A DNA stretch of 64,000 nt from Marsupella aquatica (Eukaryota; Marchantiophyta), in contig OZ316891.1 of NCBI GenBank assembly GCA_973895155.1, forward strand, positions 23,622,001 to 23,686,000, given 5' to 3'. Shown here in pieces: positions 30,856 through 41,959 of this stretch. Under the pieces are notes generated by a model, which worked only from the letters and a program-made list of their open reading frames with translations, was not told the origin of the DNA and made no database searches. The first letter of the stretch is position 1, and each line of letters begins with the position of its first letter. The translations under genes were made by a program, and so were the position numbers.

Positions 30856-32644
30856 GCACCTCACATGGGATCAAATTAGTCCACCACAAGCGTGGATGAT
30901 GTGCACGAGAACCCACACGTGCAGCATCCAATAACACAGCAAGTCCAATCCAAGACCTCACCTGGTGAACACTGGCAACAATCCGACTATGATCATCACC
31001 TAACAATGGCACATTCTCCAAAATGTATGCTGGAGACTGTGTCTGATGTAGCTGGAGATGACGCAGCACCCGTAACATCTCCCAAAACAATGCAGAGCGT
31101 GGATCATGAAGTCCATGCCCAATGCCAGCTCTAGATTGGCCCTGACATGGCCAACCAGCAATCACCAAATCAATGGGGCCAACACGATGTAGATGATCCG
31201 CCCCCAACAATGAAATATCAGCAGGTAGTGCATGTTGATAACCACAAACAACATCCACTGGCAGCAACTGTGGATATCTATCCACCAACATAGCCACATG
31301 TTGCAATAAGACCCTCCGTGCTGTCTCATCTGTCTCCACATACAAATAACGACGCACAGGAATTCATGCCTGAAGAATAGCAGCCAATCCAGTGCTAATC
31401 CCACCAAAAAGATCCAACAAACAAATACCCTCCGGTGGATATTGCCAAGCAATAGGAGTGGTATCCAATGGTGAAAGAGTCACAGGTCCATCTGCAAGAG
31501 ACTGCTCTGCTCCTGACTGTGGTGTAAAAGCATGACGCCATGCATCATGTACCAATCGTGTTGCTGCCTGTGGCAAGGCTTGTGCAGTGCCCCACACTGG
31601 TGGCACAACACTGCCAACAGGTAATCCTCGCATGATGTGCTCCTCATGAGACTCCTCCAATGGTGGAACATCGGCTGCATGCGCATTACCTTCAATCAAA
31701 TCATCAGGTCCAGCAATTACACCACTGAATGCTGCCAAAGACAATGGTGTGGATTTAGGGCCTCCCATAGGTCCACTAAATCTCACTGGAAACTTTCTCA
31801 ATCGAGCATCTCCTGACTGCCAATCAGGTCTATATGATACTAATTCCTCCCAAAAATCAAGAATAAATCCCATGGGGTAGAGCATTGTACATCCCACCAA
31901 CACATCATATGACTTTGCCTTAGTTAGAATAGCTCGCGCCTGTATCTGTGAGCTATCTGTGGTATGACCTTTCTGAATCCTCAAATCAAGTGGTCTCCTG
32001 GTGATATGCTGTGTAGGTGTAGGTCCCCCCAATGAAGTCTGAATGGGAAAGGGACAATCCTCCAAATCCTCTGGACGCAATCTCAATCCATGTATGGCAG
32101 ACTTCCCCAACATCAAGGGCTGAGCACCAATATCCAGTAACACTCTCTCTGGCTGGTATACTGCTCCAGAAGGCCCAACTAATCGGAAGATACCACTCCG
32201 ATTATCCAATGACACAACACTAGGTTTAAACCTAGTCCTCTCAAATGCAGGGCATGCTGGTAAATCCACCAACCTTGCTGCTGCTGCATGCCATGTCTCA
32301 CTAGTAGCAGTAGGTGGTATGGTCTTCACTGCTTCAACACTGCAAGCTGCTTCTACATGGGAAGCAACAACTGGAGTGTCCTCACAAAGTGTAGCTGCCA
32401 ATCTAAATACTTCTGCAGGACCAACTCCCAAGTTCAGCATGTCTGTCGCTGAAAATAATGGGGCGCGTACCATGGCAATAGCCGCCCCCAGCAAGGTACC
32501 TGTCATCCCTGCTGCATCACTACCTGATTCTGCCAACTTACCCACATCAGGGTTTGTCCGAACAGGGTTCATAGAGGCAGTGTGAACTGTCTCTGACAAT
32601 GTAAAAGACTGAGGAAGCTTTGTCTGCCGACGTGCATCCCCCCT
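30856..32644 (-). CDS. Ty3-A protease and C5 DNA methyltransferase, N-terminal half
   Basis: Same frame as gag after a TAG at 32645-32647. The protease has LLDIGAQPL near 32140 (Asp kept; the usual Ser/Thr is Ile), in a region with IHGLRLRPEDL. The methyltransferase follows: motif I LLDLFGGISTG near 31420; a TGA near 31364-31366 (AILQA-stop-IPVRRY); motif II YVETD; motif IV GWPCQGQS with the catalytic Cys near 31150; motif VI ILENVP near 31010; motif VIII ARVGSRAHHPRLWW near 30910. Motifs IX-X are at 13737-14302. The enzyme would methylate carbon 5 of cytosine. A methyltransferase between protease and RT is rare. Comparable retroelement-borne enzymes are, as I recall, reported from dinoflagellates and charophyte algae. 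Confidence 0.85.
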
Positions 32645-34282
32645 CTATGGATCTAGCTCCACTACTGCTCCTTGGGGCTCAAGAGCTTTGGCTACCCCAC
32701 GTGTTAAAGTTGCTGATGCATCAATATGTGCAGTGCCAGACATGAATCCCATGGTGGCAAGATCTCCATCAGCTCCATAAGATGTGGAAGGACCATGGGA
32801 TGTGGAAGGTCCATAGGATGTAGATGCCCCATCACCAGAAGTAGGTCTCACTTGGGAACTAGCCATGGCAACTAGTTGTTGCTCCAATTGAGCAATCTTA
32901 GCATCCTTTGGATCTATGGTTACAGCAGGGGCAGCATTACCTCCCTGTCTCCCTGCATGTGGCATGCCACGACCACGTCCACCCCCTCTACCTCCTCCTC
33001 CTCTTCCCTGATCATGTGTACGGGATCCTCCTCTCCGTAACTCAGGATGGAGTGAGAAACACCTATCCTTGGTGTGTCCAGGAGATCCACAGTGATCACA
33101 CTGTCGCTGATCAGGCGCTGATGCTCCCCCTGATCCTCTATGATCTGGACAATATCTCCGTGCATGATCCCCACCACAGGTCCAACATCCTGACTGCTGT
33201 CCAGCATAAGAGGGCACAGGTCTCTGGCTGGTAGACTCTCGTGCAGTAGGCTTCTCCCTCTGGCTCTTCCATGCAGTAGGCTGTGGTGTGGATGTAGATG
33301 CAGCCTTTGGTGCTTCCTTGGTAAATCCAGAAGTCACCACCTTCTCATTCACCATATTGAGCTCAATGCGCTCAGAAAGGGTGAAAACAACTGCTAATGT
33401 GGGATCTGCATCCCTAAGCAGAGTGACATCTCTCACTCTGCGTCGCAATTCTCTATCCAAAATTGCATACCAAAACTGGACTGCTTGAGCCTCTATCACT
33501 CCCTTGGTGACAGTGATCAATCTGTGCATACGAGTGTATGCCTCACGTAGACTCTCTCCAGTCTTGCGGTGGAACTCCTGGAGACCCTTCAACTTATCAG
33601 TTCTCACACCCTGATAGTTCTGCTTCAGTACCTCAAAGAATTCCACCACAGGATTAAATGCTGGCGCAACTCCAGTTCCTGTCACAATCACACCGGCAGG
33701 AGTAGCGGTGGATGCTGTTGGAGTGCTGCTGGTGGATGGTGTGCCACTCTGGCTAGTGCTGCTAGAAGAGGCAACAGCTGTGGCAATGGGTTGGGCAGCC
33801 GCACTAGTGCCATAGGTGATGGACACGTAATTAGGTGACCAATGCTGCCTCCATGCCTCAATCTCAACCAAATGAGCCTTCCGAAACTCATGGTTGTCAT
33901 CCATGGGTGGCCCCTCCAAATGCTGAAATAATCCCTTCCATGCCATGAAAGGGGTAAACAACGTGGCGTTATGCAATGTCTGCATATCGCACCACGTATC
34001 AAACTCCTGGATGAAGTCATCCAGATCAATTGTGCCAACTGCACCAGAGTATCGTCGTGGGCCCTTTGTAGCCCCGTACATCTCGTCCATATCCCACAAC
34101 AAAGGTGCAACCACCTGATGACGAGGAGAACTGGTCACTGAGTCCTCATCAGAATCACTGTCTGAAGCTGCACTGTTGACTGCTACCAATGCCGTTGGCC
34201 GAAACTGTGCCCCACTCTGAGTGAAACCGGTCCGTCGTCCATTGGGTAATCCAGCAGCACCAGAAGAATCCGTGGTGACCAA
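32645..34282 (-). CDS. Ty3-A gag
   Basis: 545 codons. The middle is a Retrotrans_gag domain (FMAWKGLFQHLEGPP... LQEFHRKTGESLREAYTRM). Two zinc knuckles follow: C-WT-C-GGDHARRY-C near 33180 and C-DH-C-GSPGHTKDR-C near 33070. After them come an RG-rich stretch (GRGGGGRGGGRGRG) and a repeat SYGPSTSHGPSTSYG near 32800. It forms the particle and packages RNA. The closing TAG could be a natural gag/pol readthrough stop or simple decay; no pseudoknot was assessed. Confidence 0.85.
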   Translation of the reverse strand: MVTTDSSGAAGLPNGRRTGFTQSGAQFRPTALVAVNSAASDSDSDEDSVTSSPRHQVVAPLLWDMDEMYGATKGPRRYSGAVGTIDLDDFIQEFDTWCDMQTLHNATLFTPFMAWKGLFQHLEGPPMDDNHEFRKAHLVEIEAWRQHWSPNYVSITYGTSAAAQPIATAVASSSSTSQSGTPSTSSTPTASTATPAGVIVTGTGVAPAFNPVVEFFEVLKQNYQGVRTDKLKGLQEFHRKTGESLREAYTRMHRLITVTKGVIEAQAVQFWYAILDRELRRRVRDVTLLRDADPTLAVVFTLSERIELNMVNEKVVTSGFTKEAPKAASTSTPQPTAWKSQREKPTARESTSQRPVPSYAGQQSGCWTCGGDHARRYCPDHRGSGGASAPDQRQCDHCGSPGHTKDRCFSLHPELRRGGSRTHDQGRGGGGRGGGRGRGMPHAGRQGGNAAPAVTIDPKDAKIAQLEQQLVAMASSQVRPTSGDGASTSYGPSTSHGPSTSYGADGDLATMGFMSGTAHIDASATLTRGVAKALEPQGAVVELDP

Positions 34283-34523
34283 CCCTAACCTAATCTATGT
34301 GCTAACCCTAAGGGCAATCTATCCCTGTCAGCACCACAAGCACTCACCATGGTGTGTTGGGCATCACTCCAACATCACCGGGAGAGAAATACGCAGCACA
34401 ACTAGAATGTCCGGTTGCAAACCCGGATCATTCTTATGGAATCAAATGCCCACACCAAACTAACATGGCGCATAAATAGGAAACATGTGTGAAGAGGATC
34501 CAGAAACAAGAATGGATACCATT

Positions 34524-34557
34524 ATCAGCCTATTCTTTAAAAGTGTATTTTCTTTTG
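34524..34557 (+). repeat. Left terminal inverted repeat of the 13-kb transposon
   Basis: First 26 bases match the complement of 47559-47584 with one mismatch; after that the likeness fades. Confidence 0.85.
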
Positions 34558-34574
34558 TTCACAAATCAGTCCTG

Positions 34575-34653
34575 AAATGTACACTTTTATGTCCCCAAAT
34601 GTACACTTTAAGAAGCCCAAATGTACACTTTTTGATACCTAAATGTACACTTT
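34575..34653 (+). repeat. Left subterminal repeats, exact 22-bp period
   Basis: Four copies of AAATGTACACTTTw starting at 34575, 34597, 34619 and 34641. The spacing is exactly 22 bp, about two helical turns, as expected for cooperative protein binding. The stretch 34660-34912 is very AT-rich (TATATTA runs) with nothing else seen. Confidence 0.85.
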
Positions 34654-34912
34654 ATAGGCCAAATCTTATTAGTATTATATTAATATATTATATTATATTA
34701 ATTATAATAGTATTATATTACTTATTAGTTCACAAAGAACCATGGGATAGAGATCATACTTGTAAAAACATTTACACACAAAGAAGCCTAGGCAAGGACC
34801 ATTGATTGATAATGTGTGAAATAATTATATACAATTGTGTCCAAACTTACGATGAATATCCAGGGCTGGCACCCATTTTTACTATCTAATGGGCTTAACA
34901 TGAGTCAGATCT

Positions 34913-36124
34913 CTAAACAAAGTGCTCCTTACAATATTTATTTGAGCACGTGCCCTTGTCTCCTTTACTATCTACCCTAATGTCACGGTTGCAACTCCCT
35001 TTATCTTCAGGGAGATGAAATTTGGTGGTGTTGTTCCTAACTACTATAATCTCCCGCAAAAAGTGTCTGGGATTTTCTCTATACAGACCTGAATATTCCC
35101 GTCCTACAAATGATCTAGCAAGTGAGGTGACAAGTGCATCGTCAAGTTCCACCTCAGGACGTAAGCTACATATACGGTGCTTCACAGCCCAAGGAATCTC
35201 ATTGCTATTGAGGTCCAGCACACTATGCCTATACTGTGACTTCCAAATTTTTGCTGCACATCTCTTACTAAGTTGATCATAAGTAATCTCATTTTTTGCC
35301 TTGTCTCTCTTAATGTGCAATAGAGACCACTTTGGAGAGTTTAGGAGAAGATAACAACGAATGTCACTTGCATGTGACAGTTTCTCAAGACATGGCCAAA
35401 GAATTGTTAGAAGAAAATTGTCTCCACGATTGGCATGCGTGTAGGGCACTGGAAATAGTCCGGTCATGTCTAGGTTGGCAAATGCCTTCAAGGGGGAGTC
35501 ATCCACAAGGAGTGTGTTGGTTTCATCATATAGATTTCCAAATGCACTCCATACCACCCAAAAATCCTTCAATAGCACATTTGCCTTTCCATTTGTAATG
35601 TCACGCCTTTGAATGCCTGTGTCAAAGGCTTCCACCTGTGTGAATACAAACTTCAGTTTCAACCGCTCCTCAACAGTGAACATCATGTTCAACATTTTCA
35701 CTGTCCGCGGCATCCCAGCACATGTCCAAATTGCAACGTCAAACCGGTCAAAAACCAACTTTAGAAACTCATGGAACCCTGGCCTCTCTGTATACATGCG
35801 ACTAGTTCCATTTGATCTATCCCAATGCACTCCATTTGGGGTCACAATGTTTCTGGATTTGCCCTTGCTTTGGAATTCAAGTGAATCCCAAAGTATTTTG
35901 TTAAGATCCAAAATCAGCAACTTCCGCTTGATGGGACAAGGTCTCGATTCTGCAAGTGCAACAAATACAACTCTTAGAAAGAAAACCAAATTTGAACTTT
36001 GGACTGAGACAATCTCAGTCCAAAAATACAAGACAATGACTAACAACAAAGAAAACCTACATACCATTTTTAGAAGCCCCAAAGAGCGTAGGTGGATATC
36101 GAGGCTCTAATTGCTGACCGCATT
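34913..36124 (-). CDS. FCP1/NIF-like phosphatase domain protein (cargo)
   Basis: Exons read on the minus strand: 36065-36124 (frame CGQQLEPRYPPTLFGASKN), then an intron with donor GTATGT and acceptor TTGCAG, then 35949-34913 starting ESRPCPIKRK. The second exon is a HAD-type FCP1 homology domain: LLILDLN near 35915, then ERPGFHEFLKLVFDRFDVAIWTC and LLVDDSPLKAF near 35480. Real FCP1-type enzymes have DxDx(T/V); here the second Asp is Asn (DLNKI), so catalysis is doubtful. The C-terminal about 150 residues have no known domain. Upstream it may be spliced to the methyltransferase-like gene that ends 60 bases before this exon. Confidence 0.6.
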
Positions 36125-36185
36125 CTGTGAGACCGAGAAGTATTTTAGATTGGTATGAAAAAATGGAAAGTCAGACGGTTTGATC

Positions 36186-39100
36186 TCAGTCTGAAAAAAG
36201 AGATCCGTATTCATCAATAATGTCAACACCCAGCTCCTCTTGGATTTCAAAGTTGACATCTGAAGTACTTTGTTCTACCCAATAAGGTGACGTCCAAACA
36301 GGAGTTATCAATCCCAATTCTCCTCTCTTATACTCCTTCCTGTTAAGAATCGATGGAGCAGCATCCAATGAAACTTCTTGGCCTCTATTTGGCCCACTTT
36401 TCCACACATAACATCGTGCATCACGTTCAAGTGACCTCCATCCGCTTGATCCAACTCTATTCCCTTTTTTCTTTGAGAAAGGAAGGACAACTGGACTTCC
36501 CGAGTGTGAACGAACAAAAACCAATTTGTCATCAGAAGCTGAAAAGAGTGTGTTAGGACAAATTGAAGCACCTGCCTGGTTGTCAATAGTCGCTGATGCA
36601 CGGGCTTTTGGGGTCATGGGAATCTCACGTACTTCGATAGCCGTCCCGGGAATCAAATTTTGGGTGTCAGCTTCATTCGAATTGACCTGTCTGTCTCCAC
36701 CGTCCACGACCAAATTGGTTGACGAATGATTTTCAAATGTATCAATGTCAATTGGATCACCAATTCCGTCCGTTTCTCGTTGCACCACATTTGGATTGAG
36801 ACCATCCTTGTCCAAGTTGTCATCAACCTCAACTTCATAGGGTTCCAAAGGGACGTCATCTGCACCTGATGAAGGGCGTGGTGCAAGACCAATGTTATCA
36901 TCAACATCGTAGGGTTCTATGCTTTCACTTTGACCTACACGGTCATCCAAATTCTTTGCATACGCCACCTCTGATTCCCCATCATCTTTGACTGACTTAG
37001 TGCTCACTTCTTCGGAATTATCAGCTGATTCATGTTTGGCAGAAACATCCGCAATAGTGGGTTTCCAATGCCTAGAACTCCCACCACGAGGATCCCAATT
37101 TTCCTTGATTGAGGGGACCCTCTCGCAAAGGAATGAAGCATACGCTTCCACAAAGTGTCTCTCATCTTGAGAGTCACAATAAACAAAGCATTCGCGTTGC
37201 ACCAAGAATGATGTCTTCATCACTTGACCACCCGAGAAAAAATCAAGAATCAAGTCTCCAGCTTCTGACAAGGATTCAATAATCCTCTGTATCATCCGCG
37301 TGGGTTTGGCATGTGGATTCACCCAACCACCACGAGCACCAACTATCTCAATCAAGGGGCCATGTGCAAAACCTTGGTCGCCTCTTCTGGGGTCAGCATC
37401 ATTTTTAGATCTTCGGGTTTTGACACGTCGTCTGTGTCAACCTTTGCCTTCCCAGTGTCAATCTTGGTGACCTCAAAATCAGTATCTTTTGAACCAAAAA
37501 AGAATTTTGGCTTTGGGTGATTGGGTTTGAAAACATCATTCCAATTGACATTTTCATCTCGAGAAATTCCTGCAAATATAACTTCTTTAATTCCGCCTCC
37601 CCAACACGAATCAAGCGGGTGTGGTTGATCCTCTCGAGAATAACTCCCATACTCAATGTGAATCGTGAGAGATTTCTCTTGTCCCAATTTTCGAAGTGAG
37701 CTTAGGACATTCATTGCAAGAGGCCCCGGATGAACAGTTATGGCTACAACGATTGTAAGATTTTGTGGTAGCTCCACAATGTATTGCAGAAAGACCAAAA
37801 CTTCTACTTCCGTCCATAGCTTCTGGTGATCTTGACTGAAGTCAACAATGGCAAGTGAGCACGTTGGAGATGATTCTTCTATTGCTGGTGGATCAACTGT
37901 TTTCATTAGATTGTCACTAAAGAACGTGACCCACGGTTGGCTCCGAGAATGTGTCCCTCCGCCAAACTTCTGGCAATAAATGTCATCAAGGCGCATCACC
38001 AGAGCTATTGGCAAGATTGCACTCTCCCTAGTATGATTTGGCTTCAACAGATTTGACAAAAAAACTTCACCAGCCGCTCTTCTGCATCTACTGAATTCTG
38101 CGTCAACACTCAACAATGGCAGAACCTCTACAACTTTCTTCCAGACGGTATCCAAAGGGAAATTCCTTGGATCCTTGCCAAAGTAGTACTCTTCAATGAG
38201 AGACTTGAGCTTCCTCACTTTTTTCACATCCTTCGCAAGCTCCTCTATTGAGGGTATGTCAGATTTATTAGTGGCATCTTTCTTCAGCAATGCCTTTCTT
38301 GACTTCACTTGTGTCAGGATTTTTGTGATGTCTTTCTGTGAGATCAACTCACCATCAAAGGGACGAAACATGGCAACGGTAATTGCTTTTTCGGACTTGT
38401 TATTTCCTTCCATCCCAGCTCCATTAGGAAGTTTCCCATGCAACCACATCTCACAGACTAACCGCCACAACTCAAAAAGATCATTGTCCGCAAAAAGTAG
38501 CCAGTATACATTTCGCAAGTCCTTCCTGCCCATAGTCATTCTTGCCAGAGCCAACCAATCCTACAATCCAAAAGGAAAGCTAGTCAGTTATCCCCAACTC
38601 AAGGGTTGGAAAAAAAGGATTCTAATGTGCGATAATAGTTTTGGATTCGGATGGTCTCAATCAAAAACAAAACTCGTACTAAACATTCCAAAAGTTCCAA
38701 TACTCTTTGACAAATTGTGTCGGACTGAGACCATCCGAATCCAAAATAGAATTACTCTCTATGGTAGAGAAATGCATACAAAGTAATCACATTTCTTACC
38801 TGAAATTTTTGGTTGTCTTGAGCATTTGTTTTGTTGTCGCCATGTTTTGGTTTGTCTGGATTTCCACATTCAACAAACTGCCGCCTCGCATGGACAACTG
38901 TATCTTTAAAGCAAGACTGAAACACCATCGTGCTATTGATGGCGTTCGATCTCATGGAGTGCTCAACAAGAATTGAAGACGGTGTGCGATTAGACAATAT
39001 TCTGGATTTCCTGAATTCTAACTTCTTGGCCAACTGGGTGAGCTTGGCATCCTTCGTTGCCCAATCACGAATCCATCTCGCAGTTCTCGCAGAGTGCTGA

Positions 39101-40987
39101 CCACTAACTGCTAGAAATTGGACCTCGCCCTTTTTCACTCTGGCCAAAAAATCCTTCCGGTCCGACTCCGTATTCTCAAAGTGGAGTACCTTTCTTCGCT
39201 CGACGTTAAAAGGAATCAAATCAGCGACATGTGGCTCATGCCCAGGTGTTTTGATCATGGAATCAACAATGTCTTGCACATGATCAAAATTCATCATCCG
39301 ATAGCATAGTCTCGCTGGTGCGGCAAAAATACTTTCAACTGGGATCAGAAAAATTTCGTTTATCCCAAAAGTATAGTACTGCTCCATTTGTTGAAGAACT
39401 TCATTCCCTTCTAAGACGTCTTTCTCCTCTAGAGCATGTGGCCTATCACCCTCATCTTCAGCATGTAATGAAAAATCTACAGGAGTTGAATTCACAACTC
39501 CGGTGTTGGTTTTTTGTTTCTTCTTCTCCCTCGACTTCTTCTCGGCTGGAAGCTTCTTCTTCTCGGCTGGAGCCGTGATCTTCTTCTCAACTGAAGTAGG
39601 TTTCTCAACCGGAAGCTTCTTCTCCCTCTACTTCCGCTTCCCTGCCGCTCTATCCATGGTTGTTGCTGCAGTAGTTTGTGCTGTCTCCGTCGTAGTTGCT
39701 GGAGTTCCTTTGGCTGGCGTAGACTCAATTATGTTCTGTGGTTGTGTACTTTTCCTCAACTTCACCAAAGACTCTACCCATAGATTTGCTTTTTCCAGGT
39801 CAAGCGTGTGTGCAAAGGTTAGTGCCTTGGTGATCCAAACATTTGAGTCTGGTGACACCAGACCTGCTTTCTGAAGCAAATTGTTAAGAGTCCATGTGGA
39901 TGGAAGAGAGAACTTTGATGGGTTGTTTACAATGTTGAGTTTCAAATAAAGAAACCCATAAAAAATGTCCAAAGGAAGCATTCCCTTCAGTCCTCCAATA
40001 ATCTTCTCCTTTGTGTAGGATTTTGGAAAGAATCCCATCGACAACACACTTAATTCCCCACTTGCATACCATTCCACATTGAACTCGGCCGAGAAAGCCT
40101 TTGACGGGAGCTGCAACTTTGCCCACCTCATCGTGTCCGACACCTCTACAATGATAGAATTCATTCCTCTTCCTATCATTCCCACAGAGACCACGGGTCC
40201 GATGACCAATGTTTGGTTGTTGCCTGTCCTGATCTTGACACATAACACTGGATCCTGAATGTTAAATGAATTCAGGCGGAAGTTTACTCGCAAGAACTCA
40301 AGTCCCCACTGAAATCCTGGATCGCGGTCCTCCAAAATGAACCCATCGTCGCAGTCTGCCTCTGAAATGGCGAGAGTTGTATTCACCAGATCACTCTCTG
40401 CATTGGAGAGTGAAAATTCATATTAGACTTTAAATCCATGAAATTTGTTTTAAGAAATCACTGTCAAAGTGAGATTGAGGGCTCTTGGATTCGGACCATC
40501 CAAATCCAATACAAGAAGCCCACTTGGATTCGGATGGTCCGAATCCAAACAACCCACTTGGATTCGGATGGTCCGAATCCAAACAACCCTCTTAGATTCA
40601 GACCATCCGAATCCAATCAAGCCACTTGGATTCGGACCATCCGAATCCAAACAACCCACTTGGATTCGGATGGTCCGAATCCAAACAACCCTCTTGGATT
40701 CGGACCATCCGAATCCAATCAAGCCACTTGGATTCGGACCATCCGAATCCAATCAACCCACTTGGATTCGGATGGTCCGAATCCAAACAACCCTCTTGGA
40801 TTCGGACCATCCGAATCCAACAACTTAAGATGCATGAATAAACCTCCGGAAACTTACTTTGGACTTGTGATTGAAATTCTTGGGAATCCCCAAGCGCTAG
40901 GGCCACAAGATCACCGACAGAGGAGAGATCCAAGTCATCAGATTCTTCGGCGAGCAGGACAATGACAGTTTTCTTGGCAACTTCCAT
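36186..40987 (-). CDS. ParB-like plus amino-methyltransferase-like protein (cargo, spliced)
   Basis: Exon 1 is 40987-40858 (MEVAKKTVIV), donor GTAAGT. Exon 2 is 40397-38800, donor GTAAGA, with one in-frame TAG at 39628-39630. Exon 3 starts at 38561 after TTGTAG; all joins keep frame. Order: unknown domain (40390-39750); Lys-rich AEKKK linker; ParB/sulfiredoxin-like fold (FLIPVESIFAAPARLCYR, then FLAVSGQHSARTA, near 39360-39080); methyltransferase-like region with LAIVDFSQD near 37850, where beta-class enzymes have DPPY; then NPHAKPTRMIQRIIE and GDLILDFFSGG near 37250 (motifs X and I). The last two lie in another frame from about 37440, so a frameshift or missed intron lies there. DNA binding and N-methylation are inferred; the altered DPPY makes activity uncertain. 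Confidence 0.6.
40484..40825. repeat. Inverted-repeat array inside intron 1 of the cargo gene
   Basis: About ten copies, one every 35 bp or so, of TTGGATTCGGA, 3 bases (CCA or TGG), TCCGAATCCAA. Each is a near-perfect inverted repeat, so the array reads the same on both strands. The open frames across it (WIRMVRIQ...) are artefacts. Confidence 0.85.
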
Positions 40988-41370
40988 TTTTAGGAGTGAC
41001 ACGTGGCAGGATATATTGAGGACACGTCAAGATGGGCAAGATCTAGGGCGTTGCAGCAGATTAGGGCAAGAAGGCAATTAGGGCAAGGGCAAGGGATAGC
41101 GGCGGCAGCAAGCCAAGAGCGAGAGCAAGGAGTGAGAATGAGGAGCTAGAGCGAGAGTGAGGAGCGAGAGCGAGGAGCGAGAGTGAGGAGCGAGAGTGAG
41201 GAGCGACAAAGAGCGAAACAACAATGAGGTCTATGGAAGACCTTGTCATCCCTTTACCCCCTCCTGAAAGGCTTGTTTGCATACGGATGATCGCTACACG
41301 GATCATCTCTGTACGGATGATCTCTGTACGGATAGAGACCAAGAAGGGATCTGGTCCTATCAGTTTGGGA

Positions 41371-41476
41371 GGCAACACCGAGTATCGCGGTTAGAACAAT
41401 CATCCAATCCTTTGTCTGACACAATGGATTGAAAAAGGATTGGATGATTGTTCTAACCGCGATACTCGGTGTTGCC
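41371..41476. repeat. 43-bp perfect inverted repeat with 20-bp loop
   Basis: Arms 41371-41413 and 41434-41476, starting ggcaacaccg and ending cggtgttgcc; I found no mismatch. It lies between the two divergent genes. Next to it, 41090-41215 is a GAGCGAGAGTGAG low-complexity run and 41280-41335 repeats 'tctgtacggatgatc'. Confidence 0.9.
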
Positions 41477-41959
41477 TCAACCTTATCGGATTGCACATTC
41501 AGGGCCGAACATACCAACCCACGAGTATAAGAGGTACTCTACGGACATCATTGTTGTTTTAGTTTCATATCTTCACTTGGGCATCCAGGTCTGCGCAACT
41601 CCTCCTCAACTCTTCTCTCTGATGGAGTTTAGACTTGAAGTGGCTTTGATAGCTTTCTTAGTCAGTTTGATATGAACTTATTCATCAATTTAGAGGTAGC
41701 AGAGCCAACCTTGGAGACATACTGGAAAAACAAGACTGCTGAGGTGAGTTATGGTCTTAGTCGCTTTGCTTATTTTGAGTTCTTAGGGAAGTTTAGGGTT
41801 TACCTTTCACTTTGTTCTGCATTCTAGTGACTTCCCAATTATTATTTCACGAATTACCCAATGTTCCAAAAAACCCGGAATGTCTAAATTTGATTAGGAA
41901 GAGATCTCAATCTCAATATATCCATCTCAACATAATCTTCATTGTGGAGTTAGACCATC

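Noticed and set aside
30719-30857. Reading FDSAPGS downstream of the methyltransferase as a homologue of FDSIPRS in the other half
   Set aside because: That stretch belongs to the 3' end of element D, past its boundary at 30850. The likeness is accidental.
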